NCBI RefSeq assembly: GCF_030272615.1 | Contig: NC_081413.1 | Location: forward strand, 102,572,239-102,636,238 | Reading direction: 5' to 3' | Source: Cryptomeria japonica | Lineage: Eukaryota > Streptophyta > Pinopsida > Cupressales > Cupressaceae | DNA: 64,000 bases | Part shown: piece after piece, positions 36,838 through 47,274 of the stretch | How the letters are laid out: each line of letters starts with the position of its first letter | How positions within the stretch are numbered: the first letter of the stretch is position 1 | Notes under the pieces: model-generated | Seen by the model: the letters and a program-made list of their open reading frames with translations, nothing else | Database searches by the model: none | Told to the model about the DNA's origin: nothing | Position numbers and translations under genes: made by a program

Positions 36838-36841
<4 letters not shown>
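35683..36841 (+). repeat. 3' LTR of element B
   Basis: 1,159 bases, TGTATACATC...GAGCACAACA. It lacks the Copia insertion of the 5' LTR and keeps the empty site CATATCATTATCATTTC near 36618-36634, which defines that insertion's duplication. Confidence 0.92.
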
Positions 36842-36889
<48 letters not shown>

Positions 36890-37157
36890 TTTAATCTCTG
36901 CTAAAATTTCATTTTTTCACTTTAAATTATTATTATTATTTTTGTTTATATCGTTGCCCTGTCTGTGCATTGGGGGGGTGTCATGAGCACCCACGGTGGT
37001 GGGGATCTCCACCACCACCATGGGGGTCCACCGTGGTGGCATTTTCTCCCCCTCTCGGCATTGTAGAAAAGAAAACAGTATTACTTTACTTATTTTACAT
37101 TCAAAGTCGTTAAATATGTTGATTAGTTTTTTATGTGGAATAATATATGTGTGTGTG
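36842..37157 (+). repeat. Right LTR of element A, block 2 of 3, starting with (AC)n
   Basis: An AC dinucleotide tract at 36842-36887 follows the B LTR. From 36888 the sequence matches 1743-1970 of the left LTR, including the GC-rich hairpin block. It ends in a TG dinucleotide tract where element C begins. Confidence 0.75.
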
Positions 37158-38247
37158 TGTGGACACTTAAAAATAATTATTTTAATTATTTTTAAATTCC
37201 TCACATAATTAATTAATTAATTATGTTAATTAAAATTCTTCTCAATATTAATTAAATATAATTAATATTGTCACTATAGCATGTGATTGATTTATTTAAT
37301 AAATCAATCCCTTTCTTTATTCTTCTAAAAAATCAAATCCTCACAAATCTTCCTCTTAGCTAATTAATTTCAATTGATTAGTTAACCTACATGATTCCTA
37401 CAAATCATCTTCTTAATTCATCATTAACCTAATAAATTCTTGTAGAAACTCCCTAAACTCACTTAACATTATTCTTTTAGTCAAATTCTCCTACAAATAT
37501 AAATCCCACCTAACATTTCCTCTAATTCCCCTCCTAATGAGTCGTTAATGGCTAATCATCATGATTAGCCACAAAGTCAACTCTTTGTCCTTTCATCCAA
37601 CCACTAGCTTTAAATGCTCTTTTTCTAGATGAATGTAAGATTTTCGAAATCTCACATTCCTCTAGGCATTTCCCTCTCCCAAGGAATTTTTAATTCCTTT
37701 TTATTCTTCTAATCCCCATAATATCCATTTTTAGAGAATTTTTAATTCCTCCAATGCATCTTGTAGAGTGTGGAGATATGAAATGCCTTTTAGGCATATT
37801 TCTTGGTCTCCACACCCTCTCTTGGACCTTGTGTGACCTCACAAGTAAATCTTAGCCCTTCATCTCGAATTCATCCTAGCCATCCATTTTCCTCTCCTCT
37901 TCCTATAAAATAGGGTTCCATCCCTTAATTCAAAAATATCTTGAAATTCAGTAAGCTTATGTTGCCCTTTTGAGCCCAGGAAATCATCTTGGCAACTTGA
38001 TCATCTCATCCTTATCATTCATCCTTATCATTTGTGCACAATATTGGAGAGCCATCCACATCCAGCAATCAAAGGAGCACATCAAGTGGAGCATTATCAA
38101 GGGGCGCCTTCACTTCATCAAGCTCAATCCGAAGGAGAAGGTAAAATAGCAAGGTGAAATGGTCTTTTTAGGATATTTTAGCATTCTGCATGTTTATTTC
38201 GTTATGTTTTGATTAGTTTACCTTTCAAATCTATTTTTCCCTCTTCA
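37158..38247 (+). repeat. 5' LTR of element C
   Basis: 1,090 bases, TGTGGACACTTAAAAAT...TTCCCTCTTCA. A TATA box, TATAAAATA, at 37914-37922 is conserved at 51132-51140 in the 3' LTR. Confidence 0.93.
37914..37922 (+). promoter_or_regulatory. TATA box in the C 5' LTR
   Basis: TATAAAATA preceded by a CT-rich stretch and followed by GGGTTCC. It is identical in both LTRs and suitably placed for LTR-driven transcription. Confidence 0.55.
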
Positions 38248-38250
38248 TTT

Positions 38251-38268
38251 TGGCACGCCCGGTGGGAC
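38251..38268 (+). promoter_or_regulatory. Primer binding site of element C
   Basis: TGGCACGCCCGGTGGGAC starts three bases after the LTR end. It shares the TGGC...GCCC(A/G)(C/G)(C/T)G(T/G)GGG plan with element B but differs at several positions, so the primer tRNA may differ. Confidence 0.7.
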
Positions 38269-38355
38269 TCACGTCCCTGAGAACTAATGTTATTGTTTTT
38301 TTTAAAAGGTTTTTGTGAGTTGTGAGACGCAGGTTCCAAAATAGCGCGACTGCAA

Positions 38356-38389
<34 letters not shown>

Positions 38390-38569
38390 TCTTTTTCGCA
38401 GGTTCCAGAATCGTGGCTCTGCATTTCTGCGTGATAGCTCCTCCTTATTCTGTTCTGTTTCTTTTTTTTTTTTTTTTTTTTTTTTTTTTCTGTTTCTGTT
38501 GCAACACAACAGCTCTGTTATCTTATTTGTTATTTGATTTGTTGTCTGTTTTGTTTTAGTATAATCTGT

Positions 38570-38935
38570 GCGAAAGTAAGAGAGTATGCTCTTGTCTATA
38601 TAGACAATCAGAAATCCAGACTTTTCACTTTTCTATTCTGTTTAGCACGACTGTATGCTCTGACCGCAGGAAAGTGTGAAAATAGGAGAGTATGCTCTTG
38701 TCTATCTAGACAATCAGAAATCCGGACCTTTGACACTTTTCTATCTGTGTAGTGCTACTGTCTGCTTTGTTAATCTATCTGAAAATTTTAGGCGCTAACT
38801 GTAGTCTGCATTTAATTTATTTATTTCCTGTTATTTGCTCTGTTTAAATATAATCTGTCCGTCCGCAGGAAAGTGTGAAAGTAGGAGAGTATGCTCTTGT
38901 CTATCTAGACAATCAGAAATCCGGACCTTTGACAT
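38570..38935 (+). repeat. Three dispersed copies of a hairpin-bearing leader unit in C
   Basis: Copies at 38570-38632, 38671-38735 and 38868-38935 read GAGAGTATGCTC, then an inverted repeat such as TTGTCTATCTAGACAA, then TCAGAAATCCGGACCTTTGA. A fourth copy at 39815-39880 has a stem-preserving change (TCGTCT...AGACGA). Confidence 0.8.
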
Positions 38936-38971
38936 TTTTATTTTATTCTATTTAGTGCGACAATTTGCTCT

Positions 38972-39108
38972 ATTAAATCTAGGGTTTCTGTCTGCTCTGT
39001 TAAATCTAGGGTTTCTGTTTTGTTAAATTTAGGGTTTTTGTTCTGTTAAATTTAGGGTTTTTGTTCTGTTAAATTTAGGGTTTCTATTCCATTAAATCTA
39101 GGGTTAAA
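38972..39108 (+). repeat. Telomere-like TAGGGTTT repeats in the C leader
   Basis: Six copies of a roughly 23-base unit containing AAAT(C/T)TAGGGTTT, with TCTGTTCTGTT-like spacers. The core resembles the plant telomere repeat TTTAGGG, but the unit length and spacers show an element-internal minisatellite. Confidence 0.7.
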
Positions 39109-40879
39109 AAAATAAAAATAAAAAAGTAAACTTTTTTTTGTTTTTTCGCCATATCTTCTTTATCTTGACTCCATTTCCCTTCAAACTTCACCATATTCTC
39201 TACATTGCCATTTTCCACATTTTCTTCCTTGGAGGCCTTATCTCAAAAATCCACTTTTTGAAGCCCAAAATCCCATATTTCTCTATTTTTAGGGTTTGCC
39301 ATAACTTCTTCCCTTTTCATCCAATCACCTCCAAATTTTTCCCATATTATCCATCTTCAACTTTTGCTTCTTTGTCCCTCTTGGACAAATTTTCCCATTC
39401 CTTCATCTCTCCTCCAAAATCTCCATTTTTTTGCTTGCATATCCTTTAGAAAGTGGTAAAAACCTAGTCAAACCCCATTTACCCATCAAAGCTTTCTTCA
39501 AATCCACATTTGTCATTAGTAAAAAAGTTTTTATTCATGTTTTTTTATTTATTCCCAAAAAAAATTAAAAAAAATTAATATTTTTGTCATTTTGTTGATT
39601 TTTTGCAGGACGCTTGTTGAAGACTATTTTTCCAAACTACTAATCAAGTTGTTTTGCAGGATGCTTTTTGAAGACTCCATTTTTCAAACTACTAATCAAG
39701 TGGTTTTGCAGGTTGCCTAGCTGATTCAACCAAATATTGTGCATTTATTTAAATTAGGCACCTAGATATTAATTAAAATGGAATGAACCATTGTCTTATG
39801 TGTCTTTATGAAAAGCGTAAAGGTAGGAAAGTATGCTCTCGTCTTACTAGACGATCAGAAATCCAGACCCTCCAACCTTTTCTTGTTTGATTGTGTGTTT
39901 ATCTCTAGCGGGCCTGCCCTCCCAACTTGCTCTTTGAGAAGGTAAGAGGGGAACGACCCAAGTGAGTACACCCGGACCTGGGGTTCCCAACTCACTATAA
40001 TAAATAGACCATTGACTACGAAAGGGTTAATGGTTGGGGCTATATGAGAGTTCACTCTCACATTGGGTGCTTAGTAGGATCCTAGAGATCTCAATCATGC
40101 TTGCGTGATTACTAAGTTCTTGGTGCTTCGTTGGGCTATAGGCCTCAATTGCGCTTGCACAACTTCGAAGGGTAGCTCCTAACGGGAAGACTTACTAAAC
40201 ACCTTGTTCATAGTGGCCAAAAACCCTCTAGTCATTGGTGCAGGAGGTCGGACCTCTGAAGCAGCCCATATTCTTATGGCCCTTAGTAGAGACACAAAGT
40301 TTGCCATGAGGAGTTTTCATGGGAATTGATGCTTGGCTGCCCCAAGAAGTGAGTGCCGTGGAGGGGAGCTAGTGGGGTCAAGCATCTAAGTGTTCGCTCT
40401 AGGTAAGCGTAGATGGGAAACCAATTGGGATTCAATGACTATTGTTCTTGCCAGCCTTAAGAATGTTGTATATGAGCATGAGTGTCTTTGAGATAATATG
40501 CATTTAATCATTGTGTTTGCTTTGTTTGATACATACTTGCCAAGAGTAGACTAAAAACACATCACTATCCCCAAAAAACTTTGCAAAAATATTTGTCAAG
40601 ACACAAACAAATTGTCCAAGTTATTACCCACACCAAGTTCAAAATTGCGTCAAAACTCCGTTCGTCCCATTTTTCATAAGCCTAAGAGAGAAGCTAAGAG
40701 TTTATCCTCTACATCAACATTCAAGTTTGTCCTTTGAAACACCTACTATCATCCAAATCAGGGTGGTCATATCCCTTCATACAACTTGCCATTTAAATAG
40801 ATCCTTCATGTTCATGCCAAAGACAACCTAGTCATCAAGTTTTCTTCTAAACCATCACTACCATACCTTCTTCATCAAT

Positions 40880-41200
40880 CATCACAAATTTCTTAAGTCC
40901 TTTCATCACAAATTTCTTAATTCTTTTCATCCTCAAATTTCTTAAGTCCTTTCATCACAAATTTCTTAAGTTCTTTCATCCACAAATTTCTTAAGTCCTT
41001 TCATACTCATTTTTCTTAAGTCCTTTCATCACAAATTTCTTAAGTCCTTTCATCCTCAAATTTCTTAAGTCCTTTCATCACAAATTTCTTAAGTCCTTTC
41101 ATTCTCAAATTTCTTAAGTCCTTTCATCACAAGTTTCTAAAATCCTTCCATCACAAATTTTCTAAGTCATTTCATCACATTTTTCCTAAGTCTTTTCATC
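40880..41200 (+). repeat. 24-base tandem array upstream of C gag
   Basis: About thirteen copies of TTTCATCACAAATTTCTTAA followed by GTCC, with minor variants. The array is C/T/A-rich, nearly G-free and probably unstructured, and ends just before the gag ATG. Confidence 0.88.
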
Positions 41201-41213
41201 ACAAATATCGTGT

Positions 41214-43491
41214 ATGGTCGCAACTCAATCCCAAAAGAAAAAGATGGCTGATCAACAATATGGCATGCCAGACATTGGTGTCCTATATGAAGATCCCACA
41301 CAAGATCATACACAAAGTGGGCAACCAAGCGATCAAGATCAAAGCCAAAATCTTGACATGGTTAACTAGGATGAACTTTGTTCGGAAGTGCAAACTTTCC
41401 TAGCGGATTCTTATAACCAAGAGATGATAGAAAAGTTTATTAAACATAATCCTATTGCACTTCTGAAAACTCTTCTTGAACATGGAGCTCAACTTCCACT
41501 TGAATTTAATAGATCCGCTCTCGTCCAACAACCACAAGGAGACCTCGCTCCCACACAAAGTGCTGCACCTACTATTCAAACTCAATCAATTGCAGCCCCA
41601 TCAATCATCCAAGCCCAATCAATGCCACCCACGACACCTCCCACCACGATCTCCATCCCGCCTTCTTCCTCCTTACCATCCATACCACTATCAAATCCAA
41701 TCTCATCCATTCTCCAACAAACTTCTATACCACCTCCTTCTATTCAACCACATATTTCTATTCCACAAACTTCCCTTTCTCCCAACAATGTCGCCAATTT
41801 TATCCAGACCGCATTCAATCCCATCACAACAGTTGGCGGATCGCAACCAATTATCACACGAACCCCAGCAACATCGGTCATCACATCCCACGTTCCCACT
41901 TCCTCATCATATCAATATATTGGTGGTGGTGCACCTTCTTTAGTTCATCCAATTCTTGAGGCAGATACAATTCATCAATATCAAAGTCCACAACAAGACC
42001 TCATCAAGGAAATTCAAGACATGAAGAATATCATCAAAAACATGAAAGAAAAGACTAATAAAAGGAAAGCTTACTCATTCGAAGAGTTTTGCCCTTGTCC
42101 TTATGACCCATCTATATCAGTTGCACCGTATCCCCCGGGATTTGAGATCCCTAAATTCACCAAGTATGAAGGCAAAGGAGACCCTCGCGACCATGTCCGC
42201 GAATTCCACATCTTATGCCAAGAAGTCTCCTATAGTGACCTTTATCTTTGCAGACTCTTTCCCAAGAGTCTCACGGGAGACGCCCTGGCATGGTTCTCAT
42301 CTTTACCATGAGGTTCCATTGTCTCTTTTCCAGACTTGGCAGAAAAATTTGTGGCGCACTATGCATACAACATGGGTAATGATGTTTCTATGATGGACCT
42401 TCGTAATACAAAACAAAGGCCTGGAGAAACCTTCGCCAATTTCCTACAAAGATGGTGACATCTTATCAAAAAATTCCAGTGGGACATGCCAGAACAACAT
42501 CAAATTGAACTATTTCAAAAGAACTTGGTGCCTGAACTTTCAAGACCTTTAATATCTCAATGTATCAAATCCTTCCAAAAATTGACTGATAAGGGCCTCG
42601 CCCTCGAACGTGTTTTGTTGGAGGAAGGAACCTTGAAACATTACCAGAAGTCATCACAAAGTTCTTCCTCTTATCATAATGACAAGCCAAAATTCTGGGC
42701 TAAAAATAAAAACATGGTCAATGATGGTGTAACTGATGTGAAGCGGGTCCAAACCGTGGCTACTCCCCCAAAATCCACCACCAATATTCATCAATTCAAT
42801 AATCAAAATAATTCAAATCAATCTCAAATATCTCACAACAATGTCTCAATCCAAGGACGACCACCCCGATCGAATAACAGGACTCCAAGAGATTTCACTC
42901 CTCTTGCTGAGCCTGTTGAAGTGGTGTTTCAAAAACTTGTCCAAGCAGGTATAGTGGTTTTTCCAATCACTTGCCCCGTTTGATCCCAATCAACCTAAAC
43001 CAAGATGGTATAATGAAAATGAGTATTGTGAATACCATCATATCAAGGGACATGATACACGAAAGTGTATGAAACTGAAGATCTACATACAAGATCTCAT
43101 TGATAGAGGTGAGATTGAGGTAGCAAATGAAAAACCTGGTAATAACAATGACAAACTCAAAATGTACCAAGAACCCTTCCCAAAGCATGATAAAGGAAAA
43201 GGCTCATCATCTAACGTAATGGATTATGACTATGCTAATCATGTAACTGGTTTTGATTTTTTAGTAAGTCGCATTGAACCTGCAGACAATCATGTCAATG
43301 TCATAACCATCCAAGGAGTTAATCCTCCTTCTTCCCAAAGTAGACCAAACCCGGCTAGAATAGTCATTCAAGGTGCCATGCCTTCCACCTCCCATTTCCA
43401 GAATGACTGTAATGCAACTACACACCGAGGAAGAGTCACCATCCAAGGAATTCCTCCCCCACCAAACCCTCCACCCATGTCTTCCACCCGC
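41214..43491 (+). pseudogene. gag: Element C gag
   Basis: ATG at 41214 (MVATQSQKKKMADQQYG). A Pro/Ser/Ile-rich region (41540-41900) precedes the gag core: YDPSISVAPYPPGFEIPKF, GDPRDHVREFH, RLFPKSLTGDALAWFSSLP and FVAHYAYNMGN. A knuckle-like CEYHHIKGHDTRKC lies near 43027-43068, the CX2HX4HX4C form seen in Tat gags. Nonsense codons are TAG 41367-41369, TGA 42309-42311 and TGA 42456-42458. A frameshift lies between about 42950 and 42980. TGA at 43492-43494 ends the open stretch. Element B has the homologous capsid core, with stops at different places. Confidence 0.88.
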
Positions 43492-43542
43492 TGATATGAC
43501 CTCCTTGATCAACTTGGGAAGACACCCGCGTAGATCTCCATT

Positions 43543-44820
43543 TTGGAACTTCTCAAGACTTCTCCAGTCCATAAAGAAATTTTGGAACAAGCCCTTCTCC
43601 AATCACGCGTTCTTGATAACATCAATGCCACCCAATTTCAAACCCTCATTGGAAACCTTTTTGCCCAGCAACACATTGTATTTAACTCCAAAGATGCTCC
43701 CGCAGATGAGGACCATAACAAACCTTTGCACATCGAAGCTCTCATCCACAAGCACAAGGTCAAACGTGTCCTGATAGACGGTGGATCTGGGCTTAATCTA
43801 TGTACATACAAATTGATAAAACAATTGGGACTTTCTGAGGATCTGATAGACACATCAGGAAGGATCACAATAAAGGCATATGATGATGCAGAAAGAATTT
43901 CAAAGGGCGTGATCACCTTACCTCTTCAAGTGGGCCCCATTACAATTGAAACCCCTTGCCAAGTACTAGATCTTGATCTCCCCTACAACATTCTCCTCGG
44001 GAGGCCATGGATTCATTCCTTGCAGGACGTACCCTCCACCTATCACCAATGCATCAAATTCCCCTATAATGGAAGAGTGATCACTATCAAAGGTGATCCC
44101 CAACCGTTTCAATATTGCAAACTATTAGAGGGGAAGCATCCGTATCATTGCCCACTAAATAGACCTTCGCCAACGCTTCCATCTGACACATCAAATGTTG
44201 CCTCCATGTCATCCCAACCAAATAATCAAATCAAGATCTTGGATAATGGCTATGGAGAATACAAATTGGAGGACGTCTTATTAATAGGAAACCTCCCTCT
44301 CTCTCCTAAGTCATTTGGCAAACCAAAAGAGCTAAAAAAGGACCCAAAACCAGTCATGCAATGCCAAAGCACCACCTTCCAGCAATGGGGCCCACTTGAT
44401 AACGAGAACCTCGAAGCAGATATCTCTTCATGGTTGTACCGGGAAGAGGACGATGATCCAACAAGAATATCCAAAGAAATGTATCCAAAAGCATTTGCCA
44501 TAGTTAAAAAAATGGGTTACAAAGGACACGGTCTGGGACCAGAGGAGAAAGGAAGAAAAACACCCATAAATCCTATCTCCTACAGATACAACAGAGGCTT
44601 GGGGTACACCCCGCTGCCTAAGACTACTATCGCTGGTGCCCCTTCTAGTCCTTCTTTGGATATCGAAAGCGCTGACAAAGAGGAATTCCATGAAATGCCT
44701 TATGAATACGAGAAAGATACCTTCTTCGATGCTTACATCAATACCATCACCCTCGTAACCCCTCCCACTTCACATGAGCTACATCTTGTCCATCCTGAGC
44801 TCATTGACTGGGGCCAATGA
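43543..44820 (+). pseudogene. Element C aspartic protease with G-patch-like domain
   Basis: Same frame as the polymerase. Protease loop VKRVLIDGGSGLNL near 43762-43803 and YNILLGRPWIHS near 43987-44022. A G-patch-like motif follows near 44488-44560: FAIVKKMGYKGHGLGPEEKG, then RKTPI. G-patch motifs bind nucleic acid or helicases and also occur next to protease in some retroviruses. The frame is preceded by stops at 43492 and 43531 and ends in TGA at 44818-44820, beyond which the frame continues open. HPELIDWGQ sits at the end, as in element B. Confidence 0.85.
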
Positions 44821-44886
44821 GACAAACCCAATTTAGATATCTGCATCGACGATAATGCTCTCATTGCTCTCCTAACAACGCAAAAT

Positions 44887-47274
44887 ATGGAAGACAGTAA
44901 TATAATTGAGGGTATTCAACTACATGAAAAGGGATATTTTGGTAGTCAAGTCAATGCCCTTATCCACAAAAAAGATAATAAAAGAAAAAGATATGATTTT
45001 CTAGGTGAAAACCTCCCTGAGGCGCCTTTGGATGAACAAGAAATAAAAACAAAGGGCATATCTGAAAGTGAAAACCTGGCAAAGGCACTTGATGATGAGG
45101 GATTTGACCTCCCTACCATTGGTTACCTTCCACAGGACAAATCAAATTTGTTGATAGAAGAAATAGATAGCATCAACATGGGCACTGAAGTCATTCCAAA
45201 AAATGTGCTCATTGCCAAATCCCTCACTGAAATCGAGAAACAAGACTTCATCAACTTCCTTACAGAGGTTAAAATCAATTTTGCATGGTCCTATTCCGAT
45301 ATGCCAGGGTTGGATCCTGCCTTGGTGGTTCACAATCTCGCCGTCTGCCTAGATGCAAAACCTGTAAAACAAAAACTCCGCAAAATGCACCCGCATATTG
45401 CTCTCTTGGTCAAGGCAGAACTTCAAAAGTTGTTAGACGCAAAATTTATCAAACCCATAGACTATGCTGAATGGGTCTCCAACATTGTGCCTGTCGGCAA
45501 ACCTGCTGGGGGCATCCGCATTTGCACAGATTTCCGAGATCTAAATTTAGCTTGTCCTAAAGACGATTTCCCGCTCCCAAACATAGATATGATTGTGGAT
45601 CTTACAGCAGGACATGAAATGCTATCGCTAATGGATGGGTTTTCTGGATACAACCAAATTAGGATAGCAGATGAGGATCAACATAAAACTGCATTCACAA
45701 AACCATGGGGTACTTTCTGTTACCGGGTCATGCCTTTTGGCCTTAAAAATGCTGGAGCTACATATCAATGGGCAATGACAACAATTTTTCATGACCTCTT
45801 GCACAAAATTATGGAGGACTATGTGGATGATCTGCTAGGCAAATCCAAGACAAGACAAGAGCACATCCCTATTCTAAAACAAATCTTCGAAAGATTGGAA
45901 AAATACAAGCTGCGCCTAAATCCTAAAAAGTGTGTGTTTGGCATCACAACAGGAAAACTACTAGGATTCATTGTTTCCCGCAGAGGCATTGAGGTTGATC
46001 CCGCAAAAGTAAAAGCTATTATGGAAATGCCTCCGCCAAAAACTCTCAGACAACTACGCAGTCTCCAGGGAAAACTCCAGTCTGTCAGGCGTTTCATTTC
46101 ACAGCTAGTCGACAAGTGCCATCCATTTGCACATTTGTTACGTAAAGACACAAAATTCAAATGGGATTGCCTCTGTCAAAAGGCATTCAAAAAATTAAAA
46201 GAATATCTAGCATCACCTCCAGTTTTGATGCCACCTACCCTTGGAAAACCCCTCATTTTGTACATATGTGCTACTATAGTGGCATTGGGGGCATTGCTGG
46301 CGCAAATAGATGATCAAGGGAAGGAACACGCCATTTACTACATCAGTCGGACGCTAGTAGGATATGAACTCAACTACACCCCTATTGAAAGAGCATGTTT
46401 GACATTAGTATTCAGTACACAGAAACTACGACACTATATGCTAAACAACAAGACAAAATTAATTGCTAAAATTGATCCACTTAAATATCTCCTGTCAAAA
46501 GCTGCTCTCATTGGCAGAATGGCTAAATGGGTCATGCTCTTAAGCGAGTTTGACATTGAATATGTGGACAGAAAGGCAATCAAGGGACAAGTCATTGCAG
46601 ATCAACTGGCTGAAGCTCCACTTCTAGGCGACCATCCTCTTCTCACAGAATTACCAAATGAGTTCATTATGACTGTTACCACATCCTCCACATGGAAATT
46701 GTATTTTGATGGCTCCTACACTCAAAATGGATCAGGGGCAAGAATATTATTGGTCACACCTCAAGGAGATGGCATCCCCAAATCATACAAGATAGCCTTT
46801 GCATGTACTAATAACATAGCAGAATACGAGGCCCTCATCACAGGTTTACGTTTGGCTATCCATTGGAAAATAAAGGAATTACACGTCTATGGCGATTCCC
46901 AGCTCGTCATAAAACAAGTCAATGATGAATACCAGACAAAAGATGATAAAATCCTTCCCTACCGTACCATGGTTGAAGATCTTAAGAAACATTTCACGGC
47001 AATCAAGTTTGATCAAATCCCACGAACAAACAATAGGGCTGCAGATGCAATGGGCACCATTGGCTCCCTCCTTCAAATGCCAGCACATAGTCAGAAGTGC
47101 GAGTTCTTGGTCGAGCAATTGTTTATACTGGCATATGACCTACCAGAATCTGAAATGGTGTGTGTTCTCGTTGGTCCAGAGTCCCCTTGGTACCAAGAAA
47201 CCTTCACTTTCCTCAAAGACAACACCATTCCCCCACATCTCACCAAAACCCAACAACAAACTTTCATCCGCTGA
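44887..47274 (+). CDS. Element C reverse transcriptase with two RNase H domains
   Basis: The longest intact frame in the window, 795 codons. The polymerase has RICTDFRDLNLACPKDDFPLP, VMPFGLKNAGATYQWAM, catalytic MEDYVDDLLGKS and RLNPKKCVFGI. The first RNase H (LILYICATIVALGALLAQ) lacks the catalytic Asp and probably acts as a connection domain. The second RNase H has Asp in LYFDGSYTQNGSGAR, Glu in AEYEALITG, Asp in VYGDSQLV and Asp in NNRAADAMG. Dual RNase H with a decayed first copy is a described Tat-lineage trait. TGA at 47272-47274 cuts it off from integrase in the same frame. Confidence 0.93.
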   Translation: MEDSNIIEGIQLHEKGYFGSQVNALIHKKDNKRKRYDFLGENLPEAPLDEQEIKTKGISESENLAKALDDEGFDLPTIGYLPQDKSNLLIEEIDSINMGTEVIPKNVLIAKSLTEIEKQDFINFLTEVKINFAWSYSDMPGLDPALVVHNLAVCLDAKPVKQKLRKMHPHIALLVKAELQKLLDAKFIKPIDYAEWVSNIVPVGKPAGGIRICTDFRDLNLACPKDDFPLPNIDMIVDLTAGHEMLSLMDGFSGYNQIRIADEDQHKTAFTKPWGTFCYRVMPFGLKNAGATYQWAMTTIFHDLLHKIMEDYVDDLLGKSKTRQEHIPILKQIFERLEKYKLRLNPKKCVFGITTGKLLGFIVSRRGIEVDPAKVKAIMEMPPPKTLRQLRSLQGKLQSVRRFISQLVDKCHPFAHLLRKDTKFKWDCLCQKAFKKLKEYLASPPVLMPPTLGKPLILYICATIVALGALLAQIDDQGKEHAIYYISRTLVGYELNYTPIERACLTLVFSTQKLRHYMLNNKTKLIAKIDPLKYLLSKAALIGRMAKWVMLLSEFDIEYVDRKAIKGQVIADQLAEAPLLGDHPLLTELPNEFIMTVTTSSTWKLYFDGSYTQNGSGARILLVTPQGDGIPKSYKIAFACTNNIAEYEALITGLRLAIHWKIKELHVYGDSQLVIKQVNDEYQTKDDKILPYRTMVEDLKKHFTAIKFDQIPRTNNRAADAMGTIGSLLQMPAHSQKCEFLVEQLFILAYDLPESEMVCVLVGPESPWYQETFTFLKDNTIPPHLTKTQQQTFIR

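Larger units (their letters stand above)
6061..36841 (+). mobile_element. Element B: Tat-lineage Ty3/gypsy retrotransposon carrying four insertions
   Basis: LTRs at 6061-7694 and 35683-36841, primer site at 7698-7715 and polypurine tract at 35669-35682. The order of gag, protease, reverse transcriptase, RNase H, second RNase H and integrase is that of the Tat lineage. Subtracting the Copia LTR, D, E and F with their duplications leaves about 13.4 kb. Coding regions carry many nonsense codons and at least four frameshifts, so this copy is dead. It lies in a microsatellite of element A: AT repeats on the left and AC repeats on the right, so no clean target duplication survives. Confidence 0.88.
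38269..41213 (+). other. Leader of element C
   Basis: 2.9 kb without coding motifs. In order: an A-run and TA run (38354-38390), a T-run (38462-38489), three copies of a hairpin unit (38570-38632, 38671-38735, 38868-38935), six TAGGGTTT-bearing repeats (38972-39108), a fourth hairpin copy joined to a block conserved with element B (39815-40010), and a 24-base tandem array (about 40880-41200). Gag starts directly after the array. Confidence 0.75.

Noticed and set aside
38972-39108. True interstitial telomere array
   Set aside because: The units are 23 bases with constant non-telomeric spacers and lie inside the leader of a retrotransposon.
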